Assembly: GCA_000701945.1 (NCBI GenBank)
Contig: KL370840.1
Coordinates: 1,206,709 to 1,270,708, forward strand
Direction: 5' to 3'
Length of the DNA stretch: 64,000 nucleotides
Source: Anaerotruncus sp. MC2020
Lineage (GTDB): Bacteria > Bacillota > Clostridia > Oscillospirales > Ruminococcaceae
Part shown: positions 9,509 to 17,241 of the stretch, piece by piece
Numbering within the stretch: the first letter of the stretch is position 1
Layout: each line of letters starts with the position of its first letter
Notes under the pieces: generated by a model
The model's input: only the letters and a program-made list of their open reading frames with translations
Database searches by the model: none
Told to the model about the DNA's origin: nothing
Translations under genes and position numbers: made by a program

Positions 9509-9520
9509 ATAAAACAACAG

Positions 9521-9555
9521 AGTCCTCATAGCTCGGCTGTGAGGACTTTTTTTCA
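9521..9555 (+). terminator. Intrinsic terminator
   Basis: AGTCCTCA and TGAGGACT pair around a short loop and are followed by a run of seven T. It is closely similar to the terminator at 12909-12942. Confidence 0.85.
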
Positions 9556-9609
9556 TAATTCAATACCATAAAACAATTTCACGTCTCTTTCACATATTGG
9601 AAGTAAAGA

Positions 9610-9674
9610 TTCCATATTTCAAAGTGATAATTCCACTTTCGTTCCATTTTTCTTTCAAATACCTGCGATATAAT
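9610..9674 (+). promoter_or_regulatory. Promoter with three TTCCA direct repeats
   Basis: TTCCA occurs at 9610, 9631 and 9642 (spacing 21 and 11 bases). The third copy abuts the -35 position of a TATAAT at 9669-9674. The same three motifs with identical spacing lie upstream of the paralogous gene at 22879. Repeats in phase with the DNA helix that replace the -35 are typical of activation by OmpR/PhoB-type regulators; the regulator encoded at 24227 is a candidate. Confidence 0.65.
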
Positions 9675-9722
9675 ACAATCATAGAAACAAACACAACTCT
9701 CCAAACGAAAGGAAGTATCATT

Positions 9723-10262
9723 ATGAAAAAAACATATATAACCTCAGCTTTATTAATGGCAGTAATGGCAGTTTCGATGACGGGCTGCGGAAAGAATAGT
9801 TCAGTATCTGAAAACACATCGACAAGTAACGACACTATCTCCATTTATGATGGAATATTCAATGTCACCACCAACAAAGATGGCTTCCACTGTGAGAATG
9901 ACGAAGCAGAGGGTACTATCACTATTTCTGGCGGTACATTCACTATCAACGGAACAAGTGACGGTATACAAGCTTGTGCAGTTCTTCAGATAGACGGCGG
10001 CGACTTCGATATTACAGCCGCAGAAGGTCTTGAAGCTACATACATAGTTATCAATGACGGCAATATCACTATAGATGCCAGCGATGACGGAATAAACGCT
10101 GTAACAAATACAAATGCTTACGAAACAGCTATTATATTCAACGGCGGTACTATCATAGTCAATGGACAGGAAGTTTCTGAAATACCGCAGAGCATGATGG
10201 GCGGCGGTATGAGAGGCGGTATGAACAGCGGCTTCGGCGGAGGTCGCGGCGGCAGATTCTGA
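9723..10262 (+). CDS. Beta-helix carbohydrate-binding-type lipoprotein, internally deleted copy
   Basis: The product has 179 residues. ATG 9723 lies behind GAAAGGAAG. The lipoprotein signal MKKTYITSALLMAVMAVSMT is followed by the lipobox Cys (GCGKN). The rest is repeated beta-helix strands (GTITISGGTFTINGTSDGIQ, DGNITIDASDDGINA) and a Gly-rich tail ending GGGRGGRF, as in Cthe_2159-like carbohydrate-binding proteins. Compared with the 425-residue paralog at 22879, about 200 residues after the signal region and about 45 near the C-terminus are missing, yet the frame is kept. It leads a broken operon (apbE remnant, NapH-like gene), so function is doubtful. Confidence 0.75.
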   Translation: MKKTYITSALLMAVMAVSMTGCGKNSSVSENTSTSNDTISIYDGIFNVTTNKDGFHCENDEAEGTITISGGTFTINGTSDGIQACAVLQIDGGDFDITAAEGLEATYIVINDGNITIDASDDGINAVTNTNAYETAIIFNGGTIIVNGQEVSEIPQSMMGGGMRGGMNSGFGGGRGGRF

Positions 10263-10279
10263 TAGCGTGAGGTGATAAT

Positions 10280-10551
10280 ATGATCGGTACTGTTCAGACT
10301 CAGAAGATATTCTTCGCAATGGGTACAGTCAATACCATAACTGTATTTGAAGAAGCTGATGAAACATTGTCAGCCTCACTCTTGTGGGCGATAATTCTGA
10401 AGAACTTGACGCACTTGCGACTGCTGCTTTCATTATGGGAGCAGAGAAGAGCATGGAGCTCCTGAAACAGCTCAATATTGAAGCGCTGTTTATTACATAC
10501 GACAAAAAGCTCTACGTCACTGAGAATCTCAGAGAAAGAATAAGGATGTGA
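10280..10551 (+). pseudogene. apbE: FAD:protein FMN transferase (ApbE), internally deleted
   Basis: ATG 10280 lies behind GAGGTG. The N-terminus MIGTVQTQKIFFAMGTVNTI is the ApbE FxMGT start. Near 10370 about 230 residues are missing and the frame changes; from there VSLTLVGDNSEELDALATAA, FIMGAEKSMELL and EALFITYDKKLYVTENL match the ApbE C-terminus and stop at 10549-10551. ApbE attaches FMN to Thr of Rnf/Nqr-type and extracellular flavoproteins. The copy lacks its catalytic core. Confidence 0.8.
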
Positions 10552-10555
10552 TCCT

Positions 10556-11113
10556 ATGAAGAAAAAAATATCACCCGTACAAATAGTCAGGGCGGTCATT
10601 CAGCTTATAGCCTTTATTACCGTACCGGCTCTGTTTATCACCTTATTCTCGTCAACAGGCGGACTCATAACCTCAATTGCAGACGGCAGCTTTGTCCTGC
10701 TTGATAATTTAGGCAGGTTAGTTCTGATACTTGGAGTATTCCTAATAACGCTTGTCTGGGGAAGATTCTTCTGCGGATTCATATGCTCTTTCGGAGCAAT
10801 GCAAGATCTGCTGAATTTCATTGGAAAGCTGATACCATTCAAGGTAAAGATTCCCGAAAAGGCGGATAAATGGCTCAAACTTCTGAAATACGCAGTCCTT
10901 GCATTTGTTGCAGTCGGAGTATGGGGCTTTTCTGTCACAGGCGATACTGTATGGAGCCCGTGGACGGTATTCGGCATATACACCTCTCTCAGCGGCTGGA
11001 GCAGTCTGAAATATTTTCTAACCCTCGGCGGAGCACTTCTGCTTCTTATCATCATAGGTTCGCTGTTCATTGAACGCTTCTTTTGCAGGTATGGAAGAGG
11101 ACAAACTTCATGA
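10556..11113 (+). CDS. NapH/YccM-type 4Fe-4S membrane protein, C-terminally truncated
   Basis: The product has 185 residues. ATG 10556 is five bases after the apbE remnant. Four to five membrane helices are visible (from VIQLIAFITVPALFITLF; LGRLVLILGVFLITLVWG; KYAVLAFVAVGVWGF; GALLLLIIIGSLFIERFF). The pattern WGRFFCGFICSFGAMQDLL followed by ERFFCRY is the Fer4_5 signature of NapH-type quinol-to-ferredoxin proteins. The family normally continues as CRYLCPLGA and two 4Fe-4S clusters; here it runs into YGRGQTS and stops. With apbE and the lipoprotein it was probably a membrane electron-transfer module that is now degraded. Confidence 0.7.
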   Translation: MKKKISPVQIVRAVIQLIAFITVPALFITLFSSTGGLITSIADGSFVLLDNLGRLVLILGVFLITLVWGRFFCGFICSFGAMQDLLNFIGKLIPFKVKIPEKADKWLKLLKYAVLAFVAVGVWGFSVTGDTVWSPWTVFGIYTSLSGWSSLKYFLTLGGALLLLIIIGSLFIERFFCRYGRGQTS

Positions 11114-11119
11114 TGCAGA

Positions 11120-11852
11120 GTTGGCACTTCAGTTCAAAAGCTGAATTGTCATAGGGGCTGTGTCATGATGTCATAGGCTTATATATTAAGTATACAATAG
11201 AATATATATTATATAGCAAAGAAGAAGGTTATATATTACTTGATAGTTATAATAAAACAAGTGCTTTCTTTTCTTTGCAATAATAACTATGACAGGAAAC
11301 GTGTAAGGAGCAATTATCCGAAACACGCGCAAAAGTCCCTTTTTAGCCGTCTTCAAAACCAAAATGGTATAGTTACCCCACCGTTCCCGTTGAATGCGGT
11401 TGTTGCGCAACGTGGAGCGAGTTGGGGGATATATCAGAGGGAGAAAAATCGGACAAACCTGCGGTGCGGAAGTCGGTCCGCAAGACCGGCAAGCATAGCA
11501 AACGGCGTTCCGTTTGCCGCTGAAACGGGAGAACCCGTGCCCCTTTTTGGTTTGCAGGAAAAAGGCTGGCGTCATTTGCGCCCGCCATTCCACATCGGAC
11601 GGGCAGTGCCCGCCGAAAAATTGGAGAATGTAGAATTTGCAAATTGGGGTCAAAAATCTCTTTCATCCAAAAGTATGGAGTCAAAATATTAAAAAGCGCT
11701 CACCAAAGGCTGTACTTAGGGAAGTATGGCTGGCGTCAGAGGGCAAAAAAACAATGTCAATACTGCACACAGACGTGAGAAAAAATCTGGTGGTATTGGT
11801 GATTACATTTTGAATTGAATAGTGGTACAATGTTGCGTACGGAGGGCAGAGT
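11120..11852. other. Non-coding stretch with a dense set of hairpins (about 11380-11640)
   Basis: No convincing gene lies here. Bases 11400-11620 carry several strong inverted repeats: GTTGCGCAAC palindrome at 11402-11411; CGGT-GCGGA paired with TCCGC-ACCG over 11462-11488; GCAAACGG with CCGTTTGC at 11498-11517; ACGGG with CCCGT at 11525-11538; CGGGCAGTGCCCG near 11600-11612. The block is GC-richer than its AT-rich flanks. An inverted repeat (ATAGTTAT near 11240 with ATAACTAT near 11285) lies just before it. It may be a structured RNA or the end of a mobile element. Confidence 0.4.
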
Positions 11853-12002
11853 ATGACAAAAATCGATACGGACTTTGCAGTGAAATGTCTCATCGAAGCG
11901 CTGTTCGAGAAAGGAGTTATTAACAGCGCCACATACTTCAACATCATCAAAAATGAATTCAAGAACAAGGCTGAAAATGATACGAAAGGAATGGTGGCTT
12001 GA
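11853..12002 (+). CDS. Small protein coupled to a serine recombinase
   Basis: The product has 49 residues. ATG 11853 lies behind GGAGGG (11841-11846). The sequence begins MTKIDTDFAVKCLIEALFEK and continues GVINSATYFNIIKNEF. Its TGA overlaps the ATG of the recombinase (TGATG at 12000-12004). Small helical, SHOCT-like proteins of this kind often precede large serine recombinases in integrative elements; the role is unknown. Confidence 0.6.
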   Translation: MTKIDTDFAVKCLIEALFEKGVINSATYFNIIKNEFKNKAENDTKGMVA

Positions 12003-12861
12003 TGTACAATAACATAATGCTCGATAGGGATCGTCCGAGAAAGGTGGTTTTCTATGGCAGAGTATCAACAGATCACGAGGCGCAGTTGTCTGCACTCGAA
12101 AATCAGATCCAGTGGTATGAGGAGTGGACACACTCTCCTTCACAAGAGAGCTCCGCAACATAGGAGTTGAAGTATTCTTCGTCGAGGACAACATCTGGAC
12201 GATGGACGGTGACGGAGAGCTTCGGCTCTCACTTATGGCTACGCTGGCGCAGGACGAGAGCCGAAAGGTCTCGGAGAGAGTTCGTGCAGGTCAGATGGTA
12301 AGCCGTGAAAAAGGAATACTGTACGGCAACGGAAATATTCTCGGCTACAACAAAGTCGGTGAGACCTATGTCGTTGATCCCGAACAGGCGGAAACGGTCC
12401 GAATGATATTCGACCTGTACCTGCAGGGGCTTGGTGGCAAGAAGATAGGTGATGAGCTGACACGGCTCCATTACAAAAACGCTTCTGGAGCTGTGAAGTG
12501 GGACTCAGGAAATATACTTCGCATCATCCGCAATGCAACCTACATGGGGCGAGTGGTATACAATAAGTCCCACAACAATAATTATCTTGACCAGCGGCGT
12601 ATAGTAAATCAGGATGAGGACACATACATCATCGGTGAGAAAAAGTTTGAAGCTATCATCGATGAGGACAAATGGTACAAGGCAAATGCAATGCGCAGAT
12701 CAAAGAAAAAGCCGACGCTGGTCGTGGGCGGAACGGTGCTGAGGTCGAGGTGCAATCCCTCAACAAATATGTGGACCAACAAGCTGATATGCTCCTGCGG
12801 TTCGGGTTTCAGACGTGACCTGTGGGGCAAGAACAAGTCGGGAGTTCCGAGCTGGGGATAA
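12002..12861 (+). pseudogene. Large serine recombinase, internally deleted and 3' truncated
   Basis: The N-terminus (ATG 12002) contains VVFYGRVSTDHEAQLSALEN with the catalytic Ser motif YGRVS and ends QIQWYEEW. About 60 residues of the resolvase domain are missing at about 12124. The frame changes and resumes as VDTLSFTRELRNIGVEVFFV, LMATLAQDESRKVSERVRAG (the end of the catalytic domain), then the recombinase domain (IRNATYMGRVVYNK). It ends at the start of the zinc ribbon (LICSCGSGFRRDLW), where the repeat R2 begins. It would have been the integrase/excisionase of a conjugative transposon-like element. Inactive. Confidence 0.85.
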
Positions 12862-12869
12862 GCTGGCGT

Positions 12870-12896
12870 GATATTCACGTTAATGTGTTTATCTGA
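12870..12896. repeat. Near-palindromic repeat, copy R2
   Basis: Identical over 27 bases to R1 at 9482-9508. The similarity extends through the flanking TGGC(A/G)T on the left and the AAACAA(C/T) and AGTCCTCA terminator on the right, so a roughly 70-base direct repeat brackets 9.5-12.87 kb. Confidence 0.8.
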
Positions 12897-12908
12897 TTAA
12901 AAACAATG

Positions 12909-12942
12909 AGTCCTCACAGTTTTGGCTGTGAGGACTTTTTTG
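12909..12942 (+). terminator. Intrinsic terminator
   Basis: AGTCCTCACAG pairs perfectly with CTGTGAGGACT around a six-base loop and is followed by TTTTT. Confidence 0.88.
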
Positions 12943-12977
12943 TCTGAAGTTAAATATCAAAAATAAAGCAAGGGTAC

Positions 12978-13015
12978 TTGACAAACAGGCTTATATTTGA
13001 TACAATATAATTGCA
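12978..13015 (+). promoter_or_regulatory. Promoter with an OhrR box
   Basis: TTGACA (12978-12983) and TACAAT (13001-13006) are 17 bases apart. The -10 is part of TACAATATAATTGCA (13001-13015), which matches the known OhrR operator TACAATTAAATTGTA at most positions. This supports peroxide-responsive autorepression. Confidence 0.75.
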
Positions 13016-13042
13016 AACAACATAAATTGAGGAGGCAGAACA

Positions 13043-13483
13043 ATGGAATACAACTACAAGGAAGCTATGAAGATTGAAAATCAGCTCTGTTTTCCACTGT
13101 ATGCGGCAGCAAGAGCTGTAACGAGCTTATATACGCCGTATCTGAAGGAGATGAATCTGACCTACACGCAGTATATAGTGATGCTTGTTCTGTGGGAGAA
13201 GGACGGCGTTACTGTCGGAGAAATATGCAAAAAACTCATGCTTGACAACGGCACGGTTTCTCCCCTTCTTAAAAAGATGAGCACACTCGGCTATCTCGAA
13301 AGAAATCACAGCAAAGATGACGAACGTTCAGTCCTCATTTATCTGACCGAACAGGGCAGAGCCTTGCAGGAACAGGCAAAGGATATCCCTGTGAAGGTTG
13401 GAAAGTGCGTAAAACTCAGTCCCGAAAAGGCAAAGCAGCTCTATTCGCTGCTGTATGAATTATTGGAAGAACATGATATCTGA
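13043..13483 (+). CDS. ohrR: OhrR-type MarR-family peroxide-sensing repressor
   Basis: The product has 146 residues. ATG 13043 lies behind GGAGG. The N-terminal ENQLCFPLYAAARAVTSLY places a lone Cys (about residue 13) exactly as the reactive Cys of OhrR, followed by LTYTQYIVMLVLWEKDGVTV and the winged helix (LDNGTVSPLLKKMSTLGYLE, RSVLIYLTEQG). Organic hydroperoxides oxidise this Cys and release DNA. The OhrR box on its own promoter and the peroxidase gene 15 bases downstream support the assignment. Confidence 0.88.
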   Translation: MEYNYKEAMKIENQLCFPLYAAARAVTSLYTPYLKEMNLTYTQYIVMLVLWEKDGVTVGEICKKLMLDNGTVSPLLKKMSTLGYLERNHSKDDERSVLIYLTEQGRALQEQAKDIPVKVGKCVKLSPEKAKQLYSLLYELLEEHDI

Positions 13484-13497
13484 AAGGAGCATGAAGT

Positions 13498-14046
13498 ATG
13501 AAAACAGTGTACGATTTTATCGTGAAAGACCGTGCAGGCAACGACGTAAGTCTCAGTGATTATAATGGTAAGGTGCTGCTTATAGTGAATACCGCAACAG
13601 GCTGCGGTTTTACTCCGCATTATGAGCCGCTTGAAACTATGTACAAGGAATTACGAGACAAAGGCTTCGAGATACTCGATTTTCCTTGCAATCAGTTCGC
13701 AAATCAGGCTCCCGGCAGCGAGGACGAGATACATCAGTTCTGCGCGCTCAAATTCGGTACGGAGTTCCCTCAGTTCGCAAAGATAGATGTTAACGGCGAC
13801 AGCGCTGATCCGCTTTTTGCCTATCTTGCTACGGAAAAGCCATTTGCTGGCTTTGGCAAGGGGATAAAGAATGCGATGCTAAACAAGTTTGCGGATATGA
13901 ATAACAAGAAGTTCGGAGATAAGGCATATATCAAGTGGAACTTTACAAAATTCCTCGTTGACAGAACAGGTAAGGTTATCGCACGCTTTGAGCCTACAAC
14001 TGATATGGCAGAGGTGCGAAAGGCTGTTGAAGAATTGCTTGGGTGA
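13498..14046 (+). CDS. Glutathione peroxidase family (thiol peroxidase)
   Basis: The product has 182 residues, full length for bacterial GPx/BsaA proteins. The peroxidatic Cys lies in NTATGCGFTPHYEPLE. LDFPCNQFANQAPGS holds the conserved Gln/Asn site and KWNFTKFLVDRTGKVIAR the Trp-Asn pair. In bacteria these enzymes use thioredoxin to reduce hydroperoxides in the cytoplasm. The gene is the second of the ohrR operon, so it should be induced by organic peroxide. Confidence 0.9.
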   Translation: MKTVYDFIVKDRAGNDVSLSDYNGKVLLIVNTATGCGFTPHYEPLETMYKELRDKGFEILDFPCNQFANQAPGSEDEIHQFCALKFGTEFPQFAKIDVNGDSADPLFAYLATEKPFAGFGKGIKNAMLNKFADMNNKKFGDKAYIKWNFTKFLVDRTGKVIARFEPTTDMAEVRKAVEELLG

Positions 14047-14050
14047 GGCT

Positions 14051-15142
14051 ATGAACGAAAAATTTGAACTTCAGGAATATCTGACAAAGGGCGTTGAGCG
14101 GATAGTTGGCGAAGCTGTCAGGGCAACGCTGAAAAATCCAAGAGAAAGTGCCTTTATGCTGAAATTTGCAGCAGAGAGCCGAATCGCCTCAATACGTCGC
14201 AGGAAAGCCGAGGATAACGGCGAGCATATCCCCCCGTTCCTCATTGCAAGTATCACAAGCAAGTGCAATCTTCATTGTGCAGGCTGTTATTCACGGTGCA
14301 ATCATGCCACTGTTGATTCCGAGCCTGTGAAGCAGCTGACTGAAACAGAATGGCTAAGGATATTTGATGAAGCGGACGAAATGGGCATCAGCTTTATCCT
14401 TCTCGCAGGCGGTGAACCTATGCTCCGGCGGGATATCATCGAAGCTGCAGGTCAGAAGCAGAATATACTCTTTCCGATCTTTACTAACGGCACTTTCATG
14501 GACGAACGCTATTTAGAGCTTTTCGATAAATGCCGCAACCTTATCCCTGTCATGAGCATTGAAGGCAACCGTGAGCAGACCGATTCACGGCGCGGTGAAG
14601 GTATCTACGATAAACTTATCTCCAATATGGACGAGTTCAGAAAACACGGACTTGTTTTCGGAGCATCTGTTACTGTTACAACGCATAACTATAAAGAAGT
14701 GACTTCTGATGCTTTTTTAGCCAGTCTTTCTGAAAAAGGCTGCAAAGCGGTCATATTTGTGGAGTATGTTCCTGTAACCGATGAAAGCCGCAAGCTTGCT
14801 CCCGGCGACATACAGAGAGAGTACCTGATGAACAAGATACAGCATCTGCGTGAGAAACGTCCCGAAATGGTTTATATCTCATTCCCGGGAGATGAAAAAA
14901 GTTCGGGAGGCTGTGTTGCAGCCGGCCGAGGCTTCTTCCACATCAATTCTCACGGCGGAGCTGAGCCCTATCCGTTCTCGCCGTATTCTGATATCAATGT
15001 GAAGGATACATCACTTCGTGAGGCTTTGCATTCTCCGCTGTTTACAGCTCTCAGGAGTAGCGATATCCTGCTTGACAATCACGACGGAGGCTGTGTTCTT
15101 TACCAAAAGAAAGCACAGGTCGAGTCACTTTTAAAGCTCTGA
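14051..15142 (+). CDS. Radical SAM protein
   Basis: The product has 363 residues. The start is ATG 14051, four bases after the peroxidase stop, with GTGAGG as ribosome binding site. The 4Fe-4S motif is SKCNLHCAGCYSRCNH (CxxxCxxC), followed by the glycine-rich AGGEPMLRRDI (GGE motif) and VMSIEGNREQTDSRRGEG. The C-terminus has two isolated cysteines (SGGCVAAGRGFFHI, DGGCVLYQKK) and no full SPASM cluster. The substrate is unknown; cotranscription with ohrR and gpx suggests a redox-stress or thiol-linked role, by inference only. Confidence 0.8.
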   Translation: MNEKFELQEYLTKGVERIVGEAVRATLKNPRESAFMLKFAAESRIASIRRRKAEDNGEHIPPFLIASITSKCNLHCAGCYSRCNHATVDSEPVKQLTETEWLRIFDEADEMGISFILLAGGEPMLRRDIIEAAGQKQNILFPIFTNGTFMDERYLELFDKCRNLIPVMSIEGNREQTDSRRGEGIYDKLISNMDEFRKHGLVFGASVTVTTHNYKEVTSDAFLASLSEKGCKAVIFVEYVPVTDESRKLAPGDIQREYLMNKIQHLREKRPEMVYISFPGDEKSSGGCVAAGRGFFHINSHGGAEPYPFSPYSDINVKDTSLREALHSPLFTALRSSDILLDNHDGGCVLYQKKAQVESLLKL

Positions 15143-15159
15143 AGGAAGTGAAACTATGA

Positions 15160-15372
15160 ATACGTTTAGCGATAACAACATCATCACGCACATCTTCAAG
15201 CGCCTTTCCGACAATCAGCTCATTATGCCAGATTCCCGAAAGATTTGGGCTGTAGACCTCTGCCGTATCAAAAAAGGTACAGCCGTGGCGGTAAGCGTTT
15301 TGTATTGCTTCAATGCTGTATTCCTCGGACGGTATTTTACCGTAACAGCCTTCTCCATGTCCTTCCAGGCAC
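15160..15372 (-). pseudogene. Aldo/keto reductase fragment (second AKR)
   Basis: On the minus strand, out of frame with the upstream AKR, the sequence reads GCYGKIPSEEYSIEAIQNAY, RHGCTFFDTAEVYSPN and HNELIVGKALEDVRDDVVIA. This is the N-terminal third of a YhdN/IolS-like aldo/keto reductase, with the catalytic Asp and Tyr of DTAEVY. Neither its start nor its C-terminal half is present. It was joined to the AKR upstream by a recombination event near 15372. Confidence 0.7.
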
Positions 15373-15718
15373 CGAGATAATCGCCGAACTGCTGATGCAG
15401 CAGGAGAAGGTCGATATAGTCGGTACCGAGCCTGTCAAGCATCTTGTCGATAGCTGCAGCGGTCTTGCCCGCGCCGTATTCGTGCGGCCAGAGCTTTGTG
15501 GTGATCCACACTTCTTCACGGGGAACGCCGCTGTTCCTGACTGCCTTGCCGACGCTTCGCTCGTTCTGATAAGCGTGAGCCGTGTCGATGTGGCGGACGC
15601 CAATTTTCAGCGTGTCAATCACCGCATTGTAAGTAGCTTCTCCCTCCGGAATCTGATAAACGCCAAGTCCGAACTGCGGGATTTTCGTACCGTCATTCAA
15701 GATAATGTAAGCCTGCAT
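15373..15718 (-). pseudogene. Aldo/keto reductase, N-terminal half only
   Basis: MQAYIILNDGTKIPQFGLGV starts at 15718 behind a good ribosome binding site, 12 bases after the flavodoxin stop. RHIDTAHAYQNERSVGKAV has the catalytic Asp-Tyr, and EVWITTKLWPHEY the Lys. The true protein ends near DYLGAWKDMEKAV; the following 46 residues come from a wrong frame of a second AKR gene. The missing half includes the NADPH-binding loop, so activity is unlikely. Confidence 0.78.
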
Positions 15719-15730
15719 AATTATACCTCC

Positions 15731-16237
15731 TCAGAAAAGTTTGTTGTTTTTAAGCCACTTTTCAATAGTGGACTTTGCGCCTTTTACGCCACTGCCCGTG
15801 AGAGAAAGTCCCTCGCCGACATTTGCGTATTTCTTTATGTCCGAAACGCTTTTGCCAAGTCCGCTGCCCTCGTTGGTGCAGAGCGGGTAGACCGTCTTGC
15901 CGTTCAGATCAGCGTTATCGAGGAACGTGAACACCGCCATCGGCATCGTTCCCCAGTAGTTGGGATAAGCGAGAATGATCGTGTCATAGCTGGAAACATC
16001 GGGCATCTCTTTCAGCTCGGGACGAGCTTTTTCTCTCAGATGAGCCTTTGCTTCTTCGATACAGGTCATATAGTCAGCGGAGTAAGGCTGCACCATTTCG
16101 AGCTTGAAGCTGTCATAGCCTGTCAGCTCGGTGATGTGCTGTACTGCGATCTCAGTGTTGCCAACCTCCACATACTTCATCGAACCTCCGAAATAGTTTT
16201 CATCTGCTCTTGAAAAATAAATAACGATAGCGTTCAT
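15731..16237 (-). CDS. Flavodoxin-like protein
   Basis: The product has 168 residues. MNAIVIYFSRADENYFGGSM starts at 16237. It has the flavodoxin_4-type fold: an N-terminal phosphate loop (YFSRADEN), the central IILAYPNYWGTMPMAVFTFL and LCTNEGSGLGKSVSDIKKY. It binds FMN and carries electrons in the cytoplasm. It has its own promoter (16286-16314) and leads the AKR remnant, so the pair was probably a reductase with its flavodoxin. Confidence 0.85.
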   Translation of the reverse strand: MNAIVIYFSRADENYFGGSMKYVEVGNTEIAVQHITELTGYDSFKLEMVQPYSADYMTCIEEAKAHLREKARPELKEMPDVSSYDTIILAYPNYWGTMPMAVFTFLDNADLNGKTVYPLCTNEGSGLGKSVSDIKKYANVGEGLSLTGSGVKGAKSTIEKWLKNNKLF

Positions 16238-16285
16238 ATTAGTTCCTCCTTTGCGATTTAGGTAACTCCTGTTCCTTATGTGCCC

Positions 16286-16314
16286 ATTGTAGCATATTTA
16301 TTCTGATAATTCAA
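16286..16314 (-). promoter_or_regulatory. Promoter of the flavodoxin gene
   Basis: On the minus strand TTGAAT (16314-16309) and TACAAT (16291-16286) are separated by 17 bases. Confidence 0.7.
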
Positions 16315-16333
16315 CGGGCAGTTTCATTTAAAC

Positions 16334-16370
16334 GGTTACATAAGTAACGGTTAGCGTGAAAAGGTTACTT
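16334..16370. promoter_or_regulatory. Repeated GTAAC/GTTAC sites, possible HxlR-type operator
   Basis: AAGTAAC (16342-16348) and GTTACTT (16364-16370) are inverted, with another GGTTACAT at 16334-16341, all just upstream of the flavodoxin promoter. Paired GTAAC motifs of this kind are bound by HxlR/YodB-type quinone or redox sensors. No such regulator remains in the window. Confidence 0.45.
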
Positions 16371-16403
16371 ATCTATTTGAGAAATTAAAGCATGCTGTTT
16401 TCT

Positions 16404-16430
16404 GATATTCACGTCAATGTGTTTATCTGA
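16404..16430. repeat. Near-palindromic repeat, copy R3
   Basis: It differs from R1 and R2 by one base (GTC for GTT) over 27 bases and is again followed within 20 bases by a hairpin. Confidence 0.78.
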
Positions 16431-16446
16431 ATATAACAATAAGAGT

Positions 16447-16469
16447 AAGGCAGCCATTACGGCTGCCTT
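16447..16469 (-). terminator. Hairpin at the end of the redox operon
   Basis: AAGGCAGCC and GGCTGCCTT pair around ATTAC, nine bases past the stop of the CMD-cupin gene. It could work in either direction but has only short T tracts. Confidence 0.6.
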
Positions 16470-16477
16470 TACATATA

Positions 16478-17233
16478 CTATTTCAGTTTATTGTAATCCT
16501 GTTCGGAAACTGTCTCGCACCATTCCGTACTGCAATCCTCGCCCTGAATCTCAACCGCAAGATGTGCAAACCAACTGTCCTTAGCCGCACCATGCCAGTG
16601 CTTGACCTCGGCAGGGATATTCACAATATCTCCCAGATTTAATTCTCTCGCTTCCTTGCCATACTCTTGATACCAGCCACGACCGCCGACACAGATCAGC
16701 ATCTGACCGCCGCCGCTTTTTGCGTGGTGGATATGCCAATTATTGCGGCAGGCAGGCTCAAAGGTCACGTTGTAGATCGGTATTTGTTCCGTGGAAACAG
16801 GCGCAAGATAGCTTTGTCCCACAAAGTAATCGCCGTAAGGATTCGGTTCGCCTATGGGAAATATTATCTCGTTTTGGAACTTGTTCTTATCGGAAACGGC
16901 AGGAGCGTTCTCAGCATAAACTTCCTTAGCGATATTGAACACCGCCCATGCGTGAGGCCAGCCAGCATAAAAAGCAGTGTGAGTAATGACTGCTGCCATT
17001 TCTCTCTGCGATACGCCGTGATTCTTAGCGTTCTGGATATGATAGCGGATAGAATTATCCGTCACGCCCTGAGACATGAGGGCTACCACTGTGATAATAG
17101 ACCGCGTCTTCAGGTCAATATCGGTATTGTTCCAATTCTCACCAAACAGGATATCATCGTTGAAATGTGCAAAGTCGGGAGCGAACTCACCGAGAGCCTC
17201 TCTTCCTGCTGTCTGTACTATCTTTTCAGTCAT
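16478..17233 (-). CDS. Carboxymuconolactone decarboxylase-cupin fusion
   Basis: The product has 251 residues. About 1-110 is a CMD/AhpD-like domain (RSIITVVALMSQGVTDNSIR, HTAFYAGWPHAWAVFNIAKE) in which the usual CxxC pair is absent. About 120-250 is a cupin with metal ligands in WHIHHAKSGGGQMLICVGG and IPAEVKHWHGA. Fusions of this kind are common beside flavodoxins and aldo/keto reductases in Firmicutes and are thought to act on small quinone-like or lactone substrates. It is the last gene of the redox operon. Confidence 0.85.
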   Translation of the reverse strand: MTEKIVQTAGREALGEFAPDFAHFNDDILFGENWNNTDIDLKTRSIITVVALMSQGVTDNSIRYHIQNAKNHGVSQREMAAVITHTAFYAGWPHAWAVFNIAKEVYAENAPAVSDKNKFQNEIIFPIGEPNPYGDYFVGQSYLAPVSTEQIPIYNVTFEPACRNNWHIHHAKSGGGQMLICVGGRGWYQEYGKEARELNLGDIVNIPAEVKHWHGAAKDSWFAHLAVEIQGEDCSTEWCETVSEQDYNKLK

Positions 17234-17241
17234 TGTGACAC

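Noticed and set aside
11240..11692. Overlapping frames of 100-155 codons on both strands
   Set aside because: Low-quality composition, no ribosome binding site, and the DNA is dominated by hairpins; treated as non-coding.
15156..15380. Plus-strand frame after the radical SAM gene
   Set aside because: It reads antisense through an aldo/keto reductase fragment that is clear on the minus strand.
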